Source: JAAYAY01 sp964563135 (GTDB lineage Bacteria > Planctomycetota > Planctomycetia > Pirellulales > Thermoguttaceae). From it: DNA of 64,000 nucleotides. Shown piece after piece: positions 40,754 to 50,700 of the stretch (positions are counted from its first letter, which is position 1; the number at the start of each line of letters is the position of its first letter). A program made the translations under genes and the position numbers. The notes below the pieces were generated by a model. That model worked only from the letters and a program-made list of their open reading frames with translations. It searched no databases and was not told the DNA's origin. The DNA is taken from the NCBI GenBank assembly GCA_964563135.1, contig CAZLWV010000027.1, forward strand, positions 1 to 64,000, read 5' to 3'.

Positions 40754-42934
40754 CTACTGCAGCACCGGGTGACCCGTCATCTGCAGGAGCCAAAGGAGCG
40801 GCTCGAGCAGGCCGAAGGGCGAGATGGTACGCAGACTCAGATCGGCCTCGCCGCGGCCGTCGAGCCCGACGGGGGTCAAGGGAAAGAACGCGTACCGTCC
40901 TCCAAAAAGATCGTCGATCTGCCTTTCGACGTGCCAGTCGGGCCAGATCACGCTCCGGAGCTGGCCCGTCAGCCGCGAGCGCTCCTCGATGACGGAGCGG
41001 CGGGTGGATTCGCCGGTGGGATCGATCTGGCTCAGCTCTTCGTAGAACCGGGCGATCGCATCGCTGCCGTCCGGCATGCGATAGCCGTGGCCGGGCAACA
41101 GGTCGATCTTGGAAACGCACAAGGCAACCGGAGTGCGAAGGCGATGGCCGGTCTTCACTCCCTTGATCAGCCGCAGGTCCTCGCGAAAATCGGCCAGCGC
41201 CTTGGCCTGGACTTCGCTCGGATAGGTCGGATCAAGGAAGAACAAGTACCCGTCGCCTTCCAGGGCCCGGCGCCGGCGGTAGTCGGTGGCATCCATCTCC
41301 GACGTTACCTCACCGGAATAGTCGAAGATGTTGACCAGCACATTCGAACTGCCCAGCAGGTCGTGATCACGGAAATTGAATACGAGCGGGTAGGGAATTC
41401 GCGCCTGTTGCGTTGCGGCCGTGCCGATTCGCGAATAGAGGATCTCTTCCACGATGCGGTCGAAGCTCTCGCTGCTCTGCGACTTGACCCGTTCGAACTC
41501 CACGGTCTTGGGATAGTTGCCCTGGTTGAGGCCCCAGTAGAGCATGGCCAGCCAATGAGTCTTGCCGGCCTGGGGAATGCCGAGCGTGGGGAAGCACAGC
41601 TTCGTCATCTCCCGATAGGCCGCCTTGAACGAGAAATCGCATTGCTCGTAGGGCTCCTGGCTGACCACGTTGCTGCATCGCACCGAGTCGAGGTCCACCC
41701 GTGCCGGCGAAACGTGGTTGTCAGACTGCAGCGAGCCCCGGCCCAGGCACAGCGGGCAGGTGTCGGCCGTGATCCGGGTTCTCTGAACAACTCCCCCCCA
41801 GTACCACATGCCTCCCATGGCCGTCAGTCCCAGGAGTGCCAGGCCCAGGAGCCCGCGAATCCAGCGACGCACGGTCAGATACCACCGAGCCTCGCTCTCC
41901 TGCGAACGCAGTTCTTTTCCTTTGCTGGCCAACTGGGCCCGATCGGCAGCGAGCCCCTGGCCGATGGCCTCGAGCTGCGCCAGGCTCTCGCCGGCCGTCA
42001 GAACGGATTGCCGCAACTGCTGCCATTGCTGCGGAAGACGATTGCGGGCAGGAAGTCCCGCCGCCAGACGCTGACGCCAGGTCTGCTGAAGGGCGGTGTG
42101 TGCTGTGGCCAATTCACTCCGGTCTGCCTCGAGCTGGCCGCGCCGGGTTTCCAGCTCAGCAATCTGCTGCCGGATGCGAGCTCGAGGTGAGAGTTCCTCG
42201 CCCGTGCCGACGGCGAGGAGGGCCTGGTAGATGCGGTCGCCATTGAGGAACGTGATCAGCGTCGCGCAGCCGAGAAGCACGAAGAGAACCGCCAGGACCT
42301 TCGAGAGGCCCAACGCCTTCGGACGCCCGCCGCTGAGCACTTTGCGGAACTCGTGGCGCCGATCGTGGCAAACCACGCCCAACAGTGTTCCCACGGCGAT
42401 CATACCGCAGAGCCAGAACCATCGCTTGTCGACGCTCAGGAGCGAAGCGAGCTGCCCCGCCACACGTCCGCTGCCGCGGATCTCGAACAGGAGCAACTCG
42501 GTGCGATTCAGCGCGGCCCGCGTCTCCAGCCAGACGGCACGGGCCGCGGTGACCTCGTGGGCCATCTCCGCCAGCGGCGTCTCGGTGCCGAGCACGAGGA
42601 CGTCGGCATTTTCCTGGAGCACATCGCCCAGCGTCAGGCGAGTCTCCGCGTCGACGAGAGACATGCCGCGAAGCAGTTCCGAACCGGCCGAATCCCCCTT
42701 GTCGAGAGCCTTGACGCGTTCGATCTCGGCTTTGAGCAGCTCATTGCCGGCCTTCAGGGCGGCGCACTGAATCGAATCGCCCACGAACTGCTCCGCTGCT
42801 GCGGCCGCCTCCCGCTGGATGGCAGAACGGTCTACCGGTCGTTGTTGCTCTGCCGAGGTTGGTCTGCCGCCCAGGAGCAGGGACAGAAGAGCGGTCATCG
42901 ACAGTGTCAAGACGAGCGAAGCCGACCTCACCAC
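40754..42934 (-). CDS. Membrane GTPase of the double-GTPase-2 type with zinc ribbon (726 aa)
   Basis: The protein starts with a signal-like hydrophobic segment (residues 5-21), then an extracytoplasmic coiled region, TM helices at about 172-190 and 212-230, a second coiled region and a TM helix at about 360-380. A zinc ribbon follows (CPLC at 393-396, C420, C432), then a GTPase domain: P-loop GIPQAGKTHW (452-461), DYSGE (538-542, the switch Asp and Gly), and SKIDLL (608-613) for guanine recognition. This matches the DO-GTPase2 proteins described with GAP1. The start GTG at 42934 has a weak upstream GGTGAG site. The TM pair places the GTPase domain on the cytoplasmic face. Confidence 0.8.
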   Translation of the reverse strand: MVRSASLVLTLSMTALLSLLLGGRPTSAEQQRPVDRSAIQREAAAAAEQFVGDSIQCAALKAGNELLKAEIERVKALDKGDSAGSELLRGMSLVDAETRLTLGDVLQENADVLVLGTETPLAEMAHEVTAARAVWLETRAALNRTELLLFEIRGSGRVAGQLASLLSVDKRWFWLCGMIAVGTLLGVVCHDRRHEFRKVLSGGRPKALGLSKVLAVLFVLLGCATLITFLNGDRIYQALLAVGTGEELSPRARIRQQIAELETRRGQLEADRSELATAHTALQQTWRQRLAAGLPARNRLPQQWQQLRQSVLTAGESLAQLEAIGQGLAADRAQLASKGKELRSQESEARWYLTVRRWIRGLLGLALLGLTAMGGMWYWGGVVQRTRITADTCPLCLGRGSLQSDNHVSPARVDLDSVRCSNVVSQEPYEQCDFSFKAAYREMTKLCFPTLGIPQAGKTHWLAMLYWGLNQGNYPKTVEFERVKSQSSESFDRIVEEILYSRIGTAATQQARIPYPLVFNFRDHDLLGSSNVLVNIFDYSGEVTSEMDATDYRRRRALEGDGYLFFLDPTYPSEVQAKALADFREDLRLIKGVKTGHRLRTPVALCVSKIDLLPGHGYRMPDGSDAIARFYEELSQIDPTGESTRRSVIEERSRLTGQLRSVIWPDWHVERQIDDLFGGRYAFFPLTPVGLDGRGEADLSLRTISPFGLLEPLLWLLQMTGHPVLQ

Positions 42935-43232
42935 GTTCTCACCCGCTTTCCGAACGTAACGTGCCAGAGTTGCTTCATCTGTTCATCCTGTTGAGAGATT
43001 CTCACCGAGAGGGGAATCTCCCATGCGCATCCGTCCGCCCCGTGGCTTCGTCGGCTGAGGGCGGGGCACAGTCCCAAGGCCTTTCGGGATCGCCGACAGA
43101 CAGACGCAAGGACCGCCAGGGTTCGGACTGCCGCGAGGAAAAGCCAGTGTCCGGACCGAACCCCACGCAGCCTATTAGCCTACACTGCGCTGGCTTTGGT
43201 GTCAAATCCTTTCGCTGCAACATGTTACGGCC

Positions 43233-43985
43233 TTATCGAAGTGGCGGCGGGGGTGGAGCCGGCGGAAGCCTGGGACCTGGGCACGGAGGATTTGGCGGTG
43301 GCGGGATCGGCAGCGGGTGCGACGGTCTCGGGGCCACGGCGCCACCGGGCAGCGGCGGCCAATCCGATCGATCCGCAACGGGAACCGACGCCACCCGGGG
43401 GACCAGGACAGGCGGCTTGTTGCCGGAGGCAGGATCGCCGGGGAGGTGGCTGGTACTGCCGCGGTCGTTGAACCGAATGATGTTGCCGCCCAACCGCAGC
43501 AGGTCACCATTGGCGAGGACCGTCGGTCCGAGAAGCGGCCGGCCATTGAGCAAGGTGCCGATCCGGCTGCCGCGATCTTCAACCACGAACGCACCATCAT
43601 TCCGCCGGGTAATCCATGCGTGTTCCCGCTCGATGTCGCGGGATGTCGGTCCGAGAAGCGGCATCGGCAGATGATCGCCTCGCCCCAGCACGGTGACGGT
43701 TTGATCCAGAATCATCTGCCGCCCGGGCCGGAATCCATCGAGTACGGTCAACCACGCCCGGCGAAGGACCACGTGGGTCAAGCCGATCATGGCCCCGATC
43801 GCCAGCCCCAGGGCAACAAACGCCGCGGCCCGCGCCGCCATCTCGGCCTCGGGACGGGCAATGACTGCCAGCAGCAGCCCGCCCAACACCCCTCCCAAGG
43901 CGCCACCGATGGCCCCGTTTCTTGCCCGTCGGTAGGACTTGTGACAGAGCCCCTCGGCCGTTCCGATGGCCACTCCCATGATCAT
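43233..43985 (-). CDS. FHA-domain membrane protein, C-terminal part (250 aa)
   Basis: The ATG at 43985 overlaps the stop of the upstream membrane frame as ATGA. Residues 1-75 contain Gly-rich hydrophobic helices (NGAIGGALGGVLGGLLLAVI, AFVALGLAIGAMIGLTHVVL). Residues 80-175 form an FHA domain: VTVLGRGDHLPMPLLG, the phosphothreonine-binding region DIEREHAWITRRND, and LLNGRPLLGPTVLANGDLLR. The C-terminal tail is Pro-rich. FHA domains bind phospho-Thr peptides, likely products of the operon's kinase. In relatives the Gly-rich helices and FHA form one protein, so this is probably the second half of a split gene. Confidence 0.8.
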   Translation of the reverse strand: MIMGVAIGTAEGLCHKSYRRARNGAIGGALGGVLGGLLLAVIARPEAEMAARAAAFVALGLAIGAMIGLTHVVLRRAWLTVLDGFRPGRQMILDQTVTVLGRGDHLPMPLLGPTSRDIEREHAWITRRNDGAFVVEDRGSRIGTLLNGRPLLGPTVLANGDLLRLGGNIIRFNDRGSTSHLPGDPASGNKPPVLVPRVASVPVADRSDWPPLPGGAVAPRPSHPLPIPPPPNPPCPGPRLPPAPPPPPLR

Positions 43986-44314
43986 CCACCTGCCAGGCAG
44001 GTGTGCAGGATGGCCCCCAGCAGTCCGCCGACCAACCCGCCGATCGCCCCGCCCAGGAGGCCCGAGATGGCATGCCCAAGCCTTACCAACCAGTTGCGCT
44101 GACAAGCTCCCACCAGGCCCAGCCCGCAACCGATTGCTGCCCCCACGCCGGTTGCCGTCATGGCTGCCGCGAGGATGGCCAACAGGTCGATGGCGGCTTG
44201 CGTTTCCCCCATCGATCCGAGATGGCGGATCGGCCTTTCCAGGAGTACCCAGGCGGCAAAGGCAGCCCAACCGCCAATAACCGCATAATAGTACACAAAC
44301 CGACGGAGCGACAT
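43982..44314 (-). CDS. Small Gly-rich membrane protein, probable N-terminal part of the FHA protein (110 aa)
   Basis: The ATG at 44314 is the first gene of the minus operon. The protein has three or four hydrophobic helices (YAVIGGWAAFAAWVLL, IDLLAILAAAMTATGVGAAI, ISGLLGGAIGGLVGGLLGAI) and ends in HTCLAGG at a TGA that overlaps the ATG of the FHA frame. The Gly-zipper pattern continues directly in the next frame. Either the two proteins are translated separately by coupling, or one base change (real frameshift, programmed frameshift or sequence error) separates them. Confidence 0.7.
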   Translation of the reverse strand: MSLRRFVYYYAVIGGWAAFAAWVLLERPIRHLGSMGETQAAIDLLAILAAAMTATGVGAAIGCGLGLVGACQRNWLVRLGHAISGLLGGAIGGLVGGLLGAILHTCLAGG

Positions 44315-44788
44315 CGTTGCTCGACTCGCCTGGCGATCGTTTCTGAGGGGCCTGTCTCAGGGCGGCCGAAGCATGGTTGCCCACCGGCGGAGAACAGCCG
44401 TCCCGGTGAGAGTCCGGCAGTCGGCTCCGAGAGACCTTTAGAACATACCCGATTTCGGGGTGCGATTGTATCGGCCCTCGCAGAACCCGGGCCGATTCTT
44501 ATGCCGGAGTTTTGCTCGCTGCAAACTTGCGACTTCTTTGAAACCGGATACGCTAGAAGGTATAGGGAACGGTAACCCCTTGTGTGGGAATGATTTGAAA
44601 TTCGGGTGGCGTTTGTTTCGGCTGTCGCGGCTGCCAGGCTCGGCAGGCGGCAGAGCCCGGCTCATCGAGAAGTTGTTCAACGCGGGAGATCCTTCTGCCA
44701 GTTCCGACGGCATTGCCTGCCGTCCGAGAGAGTATTCCCTTCCATCCGGCGGCTGAAGACATATCAAGCAGCCTTTGCGAGTTGACGC
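44315..44788. promoter_or_regulatory. 474-bp divergent region between the two large operons
   Basis: The minus operon starts at 44314 and the plus operon at 44789, so both promoters should lie here. No convincing -35/-10 pair or operator can be read with confidence. Open frames on the minus strand (44438-44908 and 44553-45020) run into the plus gene and have no ribosome-binding site, so they were rejected. Confidence 0.5.
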
Positions 44789-47700
44789 ATGGCCAAACGA
44801 TTCGTCCGTGTCGACCTTTCCGACGCCACACGGGATTTTCGTCCCATCGCCCTCGAACCGGGCGTGCCCATGCTCGACACGGCCAACGCCAACGGCCGAA
44901 TCGTCCACCGATGGCTCGGCGATCTGGCTGGCGAGCCGGAGATAGCCGGCGACTCAGTGAACTACTTCGTGCGCACCAACGACGGCGGGCGTCTGGAGGA
45001 AGTCGTCTGCCAGCCCGCATCGGAAGAGGATTTACGCGGTCCTCTGGCCGGGGAACTCCAGAAGATTGAAGAGCGACTCCGCGGCGTCAAGGCGGAGAAC
45101 TCGACCGAACGCCTCCTTTTGCGGGTGCTGACGGAGAATCTCGACGATCTGTTGCACAGCGAGGCTCGCAGCGATCGGAGCAACTACTTTTTCAAGTACA
45201 CCGATGTACTTGGTCGTCCGCGGATCGTGTGGTGTTGGGGTTTCCAGCGCAAAGACCTGGAACCGGCTCCGGCGGCACTCTGTGCCGACGACGGCTGCAA
45301 TCTGCTTTTCCTCCGCCGTCCCGGCCAGAGCCCCAAGTGTCCGGCCTGCCAGGCCGCCTTGCCGGCAAAGCCCAGGAAGAAACGGAGCAGGAAGCCCGTG
45401 CTGCTCTTTTTCCTGCTTCTCTTGTGCGCGCTGGCAGCCGGCATGTGGCACTGGAACCGCAGTCGCCTTGTCGTCGAGCCTGCCCAGTGGAACGGGCCGG
45501 AAGGAGCCCGGTTCGAGTTTCGCGTCGCTCGGCCCGGCCTGTTCGGATTTGGCCGCAAGGATGTGACGAGCCAGACGGTTGCCCTTTCGGCCGACCCACG
45601 GATTGCCGGCATCGATCCGACCGGTTCTTCCGCCGTGGCCCGGAGCCAGGGCAAGACGACGATCCATTTCTACTTCGCCGGCCGTCAGTCAACCTCCTCG
45701 GTAACGGTCACCGAACTCGGCCGTCCCGAACGGGTCTCTCTCGATCCACCGCTGGTAGAACTGGGCGTTGGCACGACGGCACGCCTTCGCCTGCTTGGCC
45801 ATTTCCCCGGCAACTTGACCGCCGATCTGACCGAAGCGGCCCAGTGGCCGGCCCTTGATGATGGCGTGGCTTTTGCCTCGGCCGGGTTGGTCGAGGGGAT
45901 CGCCCCCGGCAAAAGCACGGTTACCGCCAGGCTTCCCTGCCGCCAACCCGCGGATGCTCCGGGCGAAGGGACTGCCGATCCGGAGTTGAAGCAGGCCGCC
46001 GACGGCACCTGGTATCGGATCGAGTTGCTCGAGGCAACCGCCAGTGTCAGCGTCAGCGCGGTCGAATTGGCTGCGCTCGAGCCTGGCGTGGACCCGAGCG
46101 ATGTCCCTTTGGGAGCCTCAGGCAGGCTTCACGTTGACGCCGTTGCGAGCGACGGCCGCCGCTTCTCGTTGCTGGAATCCTCGCGCCTTGTCCTGGCGGT
46201 GGAACCGCCGTCCGTGGCTACACCGCGCGGAGCGATCCTCCAGGCCCACCAGTTGGGCCAGGCACGGCTGAAGGCTCAATTCGGTTCGCTTTCGGGTGAA
46301 GGGCCGTTTGTGGTTGTGGCTGGCGTCGGCATTGACTCCCTGCTCGTCGTACCGGAATCGTTCCAGATGGTGGTGGGAGAAATTGCCGACCTGAGCATCG
46401 CCTCACCCTCGCCAGGTCGGATCGACGTGACCAGTTCCGATCCGGCGGTACTCGAGGTCGCGGCCGACAATCGGCTCGTCGGGCGGGCCGAGGGTTCGGC
46501 GGTGGTGACCGTCTCCCAGGCAGGCCAGTCGCACACGGTGCAGGTTTCCGTCCGCAACGAAGAGATTCGCGGGCTCGAGGTCTTTCCCTCCGCGCTGGTC
46601 GTTCCGGTGGACCACAGTCGCCGGGTGCGGGCGCTGGGCCGTCTTGCCGATGGGCGGCGAATTGAACTGGTTGCCGATGCGGTCAAGACCGACGCCACCC
46701 CCTCTCCCCTGCATGCCGATTTCGACCCTCGAACCCTCGAACTGGTCGGGCGGTCGCCCACCACGTCCCAATCGCCTCAGACCCTGGCCCTTCGCTGGGG
46801 CGAATTTACCGATTCGGCGCCCGTTGAAGTCGTTGTGGCCCCCTTGCGGCTGGAGCTCACGCCGCAGGGGCCCGTCGATTTGCCCCTCGGCCAGGTGCTC
46901 TCCCTGGATGCATGGGCCAACTACGCCGGCGGCTATCGGGTCCAACTCCTCCCCGAGCGTCTCCAGTGGAATGCTCAACCGTCCCAGCCGGATCCGCCGG
47001 GGCTGGAACTCCGCGGCCACAAGGTCGCCGCCCTCAAGGAAAACTCCGGCCTGCTGAGCGTCGGTGCGACGTACTTCGATCGTGCAAGTGGAAATCGAGT
47101 GGACGCAAGAAGCGTCGCCGCCGAGGACATCAAGCTGCGGATGCAGTTGGATCGCACGTTGCGGCTTGCGGGAGAGCCGGGTACGATTTTGCTGGATGGC
47201 GTGGGACCTCGAGGCGACGTGGAACTCGTACCCGAACTGGCTCAGTTCTCCAGCAGTTCACCCGAGGTCGCCGCGTCTGAAGGCAACCTCGGCGTTTTCC
47301 GTGCCGCAGGCCCTGGAACGGCGACCCTGACCGCGACCCATCCGGCGGCGAAGGAACCGGCGAGCCTTGATCTGACTGTGCTCGACCCGGCCAAAGCGAA
47401 GATCGTATTTGAGCCTGCCTCTGCCCAGTTGGCCATCCATGAAGCTGCTGTCATCCGGCTCTTCCTGGAAGGGCTCCACAACAACGAAATTCAGCGGGCC
47501 GAACTGGCCGGGCCAGGCATAAGCTATTCCCTCCAGCAGCCTGAAGCCGTTCTCTGGCATCCCCCGCTGCTTGTCGGGTGCAATCCGGCGGGGCCATTCG
47601 AGATGTCGGCCGCGTACTGGCCATTTCTGATCCGTCCCGCGATTGCCAGGATCGAGGTGCTCGATCCCGGATCTCCTGCAGCGCTGCGTGTGGTTCCATC

Positions 47701-50700
47701 GGAGTCGAACCTCGTACCCGGGCAATTTGTCTCCCTGGCGATTGAAGCCCGGTGGCCCGGCAGTGACGCCTGGCGCGAGGTGGAACCCCAGGCAGTGCAC
47801 TGGACGGTTCCCAAGGAGCTTCTCTGGACCGATTCGATCGGCGGGCTATGTCCCTCGGCGGTGGTGAGTCCCGACTTCCCCGGCGGCCATGTACTCCAGG
47901 CTACCTTCGGCGGCCAGCAGGCAAGTGCCCGCATCAGCGTGGCTCAGCCAACGCTCGATCCGACCGATCCGGCCGTGTCTCTCCACGTCGACCGCCAGCG
48001 GGGCGGCCGTTATCTGCCGATCGGCCAGAGCCAGCGCTATCGGATCCTGCTCCGCAAAGGCGATATGCAGGAAGTGGCCGCCGATGTGGTATGGCCTCCC
48101 GATTTTGAGAATGATTACGTCTGCTGGCGAGCCCCGATCCTCTCAGCCCGGCAGGCGGGTTACCAGCAGTGGCTGACAGCCAAGGCAGGGGGCAGGACCG
48201 TCCGTTTCGACGTGCAAACGATCGATCCCATGCAGCCGAGTGTCCAGCCGCCGCGCCGGCCTGATCAGCCGATTGCGGTGCGCGTGGTCAGCGATCAGGG
48301 CCCCTCGGTTGCTTTCCCGGTCGGCGTTGTGTTCGATGATTTCCGCGTCGAGGCTGAGTACCAGGACGGATTTGTCCGCATGGTCACCAGAAAGGCAACC
48401 ATGAGCCTCGGCGGCGAACTCCGCGGGCCGGTCTCATTTTCGGAAGGCACCATGATCGGTATTGCCCCCGGCTCGGCCGTTGTCGAGGCGGAGTTCGACG
48501 GCGTCGCGTCCAAGGGGGGGCTGCAGGTTACGGTCTCGGAAAAGCCCGATATCGACCAGATCCGCATCGCGCCCGAGTCGGTCAAGCTTCTCCCCGGCGA
48601 ATCGGCCGTGCTCGAAGCGATCGGCTGCAAGGCGGGCAAGTCGATCGGCCGCATCACCGGCCTGTCGGGTCTGGAGTGGACCAGCAGCAACCCGCAGACG
48701 GCTGCGCTGAGCGGATCGACCGTTTCGGGCCTCGCGCTCGGCCAGAGTTCGATCACTGTCCATTACGGTTCGATCAGCAGTGCCCCGGCTCAGGTCAACG
48801 TCGTTCGTTCCATCGACGATGCCCTGGTCGTCGACCAGGATACGATCGAGATGATCGTGGGCGAGAGTCGCCGGATCGGTGCCGATCTGGGTGTGTTCCG
48901 CGGTGACGTCGACTTCAGCCGCGCAGCGCAGGTGACCTCGGCACTGCCGGGAGTGGTTCGCTACAATGCCCTGACCCACAGCCTTGTGGGCGTCGCGCCC
49001 GGTGTGGCCGGTGTCACGTTTGCCTGGGGCGACAAACTGGCCACGACCACGGTCCGGGTCCTTCCGGAGGGCGTGCTCGACGGCCGGATCGTTGTCGAGC
49101 CATCCAGCGGCATGCTGTCACCGGGGCAGGCCATTGGACTGCGGGTGTATCTGGTCACCAGCGACGGGCGGCGCATCGACCGGACCACGTCTGCCGTGCT
49201 CGCCAGTTCCAATCCGGACGCGGTCTGGATCCAGGGCAGTCTGGCGTGCGCCCGCACGCCGGGAACGGCAGAGATCACCGCTCAGCTGCCTGAATCGGCC
49301 AGCCCCGGCCGGTCGTTTGTCACGGTGAACAACGCGCAAATCGATGAACTGATCGTCAATCCCGTGCCGCTGGCGCTTTCGGCCGGCGAAATCCGCCGAT
49401 TGCAGGTCTTCGGCCGAAGCCAGGCAGGAACGTATCCGCTCGTGGTCGACCCGAATCTGCAGCTTTCGGTCTCCGGCTCCAATCCGGACGCGGTGCGAGT
49501 GATCGGCAGCGATGTTCAGGGGCTCAGGCCGGGAAACGCCGAGATCGTGGTCAGCTACCAGAACCGGCTGTCTGCCAGCGTGCCGGTCACGGTTTCCGAC
49601 GATCCGTGGACCGGGCTCACGCTCGATCCGATTCGTGCCACCGTGCATCCTGGTCAGGGTGTCGTCTACCAGGCGTCGGCCCTGCGCGGCGGGCGCCGGC
49701 TGGTCGTCACCGAGGCCGATGGATTGCACCTGACCACGTCGAATCCCGGGGTTGCCCAGGCGGTGGGAGGTTCGGCCGTCGAAGGTATCGGCTTGGGGCG
49801 AGCCTCGGTCATTGCCCGCCTCGGCAGCCAAACCGCCGAGGCCGCTTTCGACGTCATTGCCGGCAGCGGACAGGTCGGCAGTGTTTTCAGCGGCGACGCG
49901 ACCGTCTACGGCCCCGGCTACGGTCACTACGGCTCGGAATATACTGTCCGCGATCGTCCGGGTCGCATCGTCGAAGGGGGCGAAGCTCGCAGTGCCACGC
50001 GCCAGGTTGGTACCGGCGTGGGGCTGCGGTTCTCTCCCGACGTTCTGCGGATCGGCATGGGGTCCCCCGGCACGCTGGTTCGGGTGCTGGAGGAATTTGC
50101 CGACGGCTACGCTCAGGATGTGAGTAGCGATCCGGCGCTCGAGTTTACAGCGCCTGGCGATATTGCCCGCCTCGACAGGATGGCCGCCGGTCCGGTGCTT
50201 CGTCCCATCCGACCCGGCGAGACCCGCATGTCGGCCAGACTGGGCAATCTCGTCACCTTGCCCGGGCTTCTCATCCAGGTCGGCGACTACCGTTCGGTTG
50301 GCGGTCGGCTGGAGGTGTATCCATCCACGCTGGAGCTGTCCGTTCAGGAAACCGGGCGTTTTGCGACGGTTCAGATCGACCCCGGGGCCGGGCAGGCCCC
50401 CTTTCCTGTTCCGTATTCGATCGAGCTGCCTTCGGCCCAGGGTGTTGTGGGCGCAGCGGCCGATGGAAAGCTGCAGGGACTGTCGGAGGGTGCGGTTCGC
50501 GTCGTCGTGCGGGCCAGCGCTCCGGGCACCTCGTACGACGGCGTTTCCACCTTGGCCAACGTGCGAGTCAGCTCTCTGAGCCTGTCGATCCAGCCTGCCG
50601 ATGTCGCGCTCAGGGTGGGCGAGACAACACCCGAGCTGACCGTGCTGGCGCACGAGACGGGCAGGCCGCCCTATCCGGTGCCTGCCACGCTGGAGAGTCT

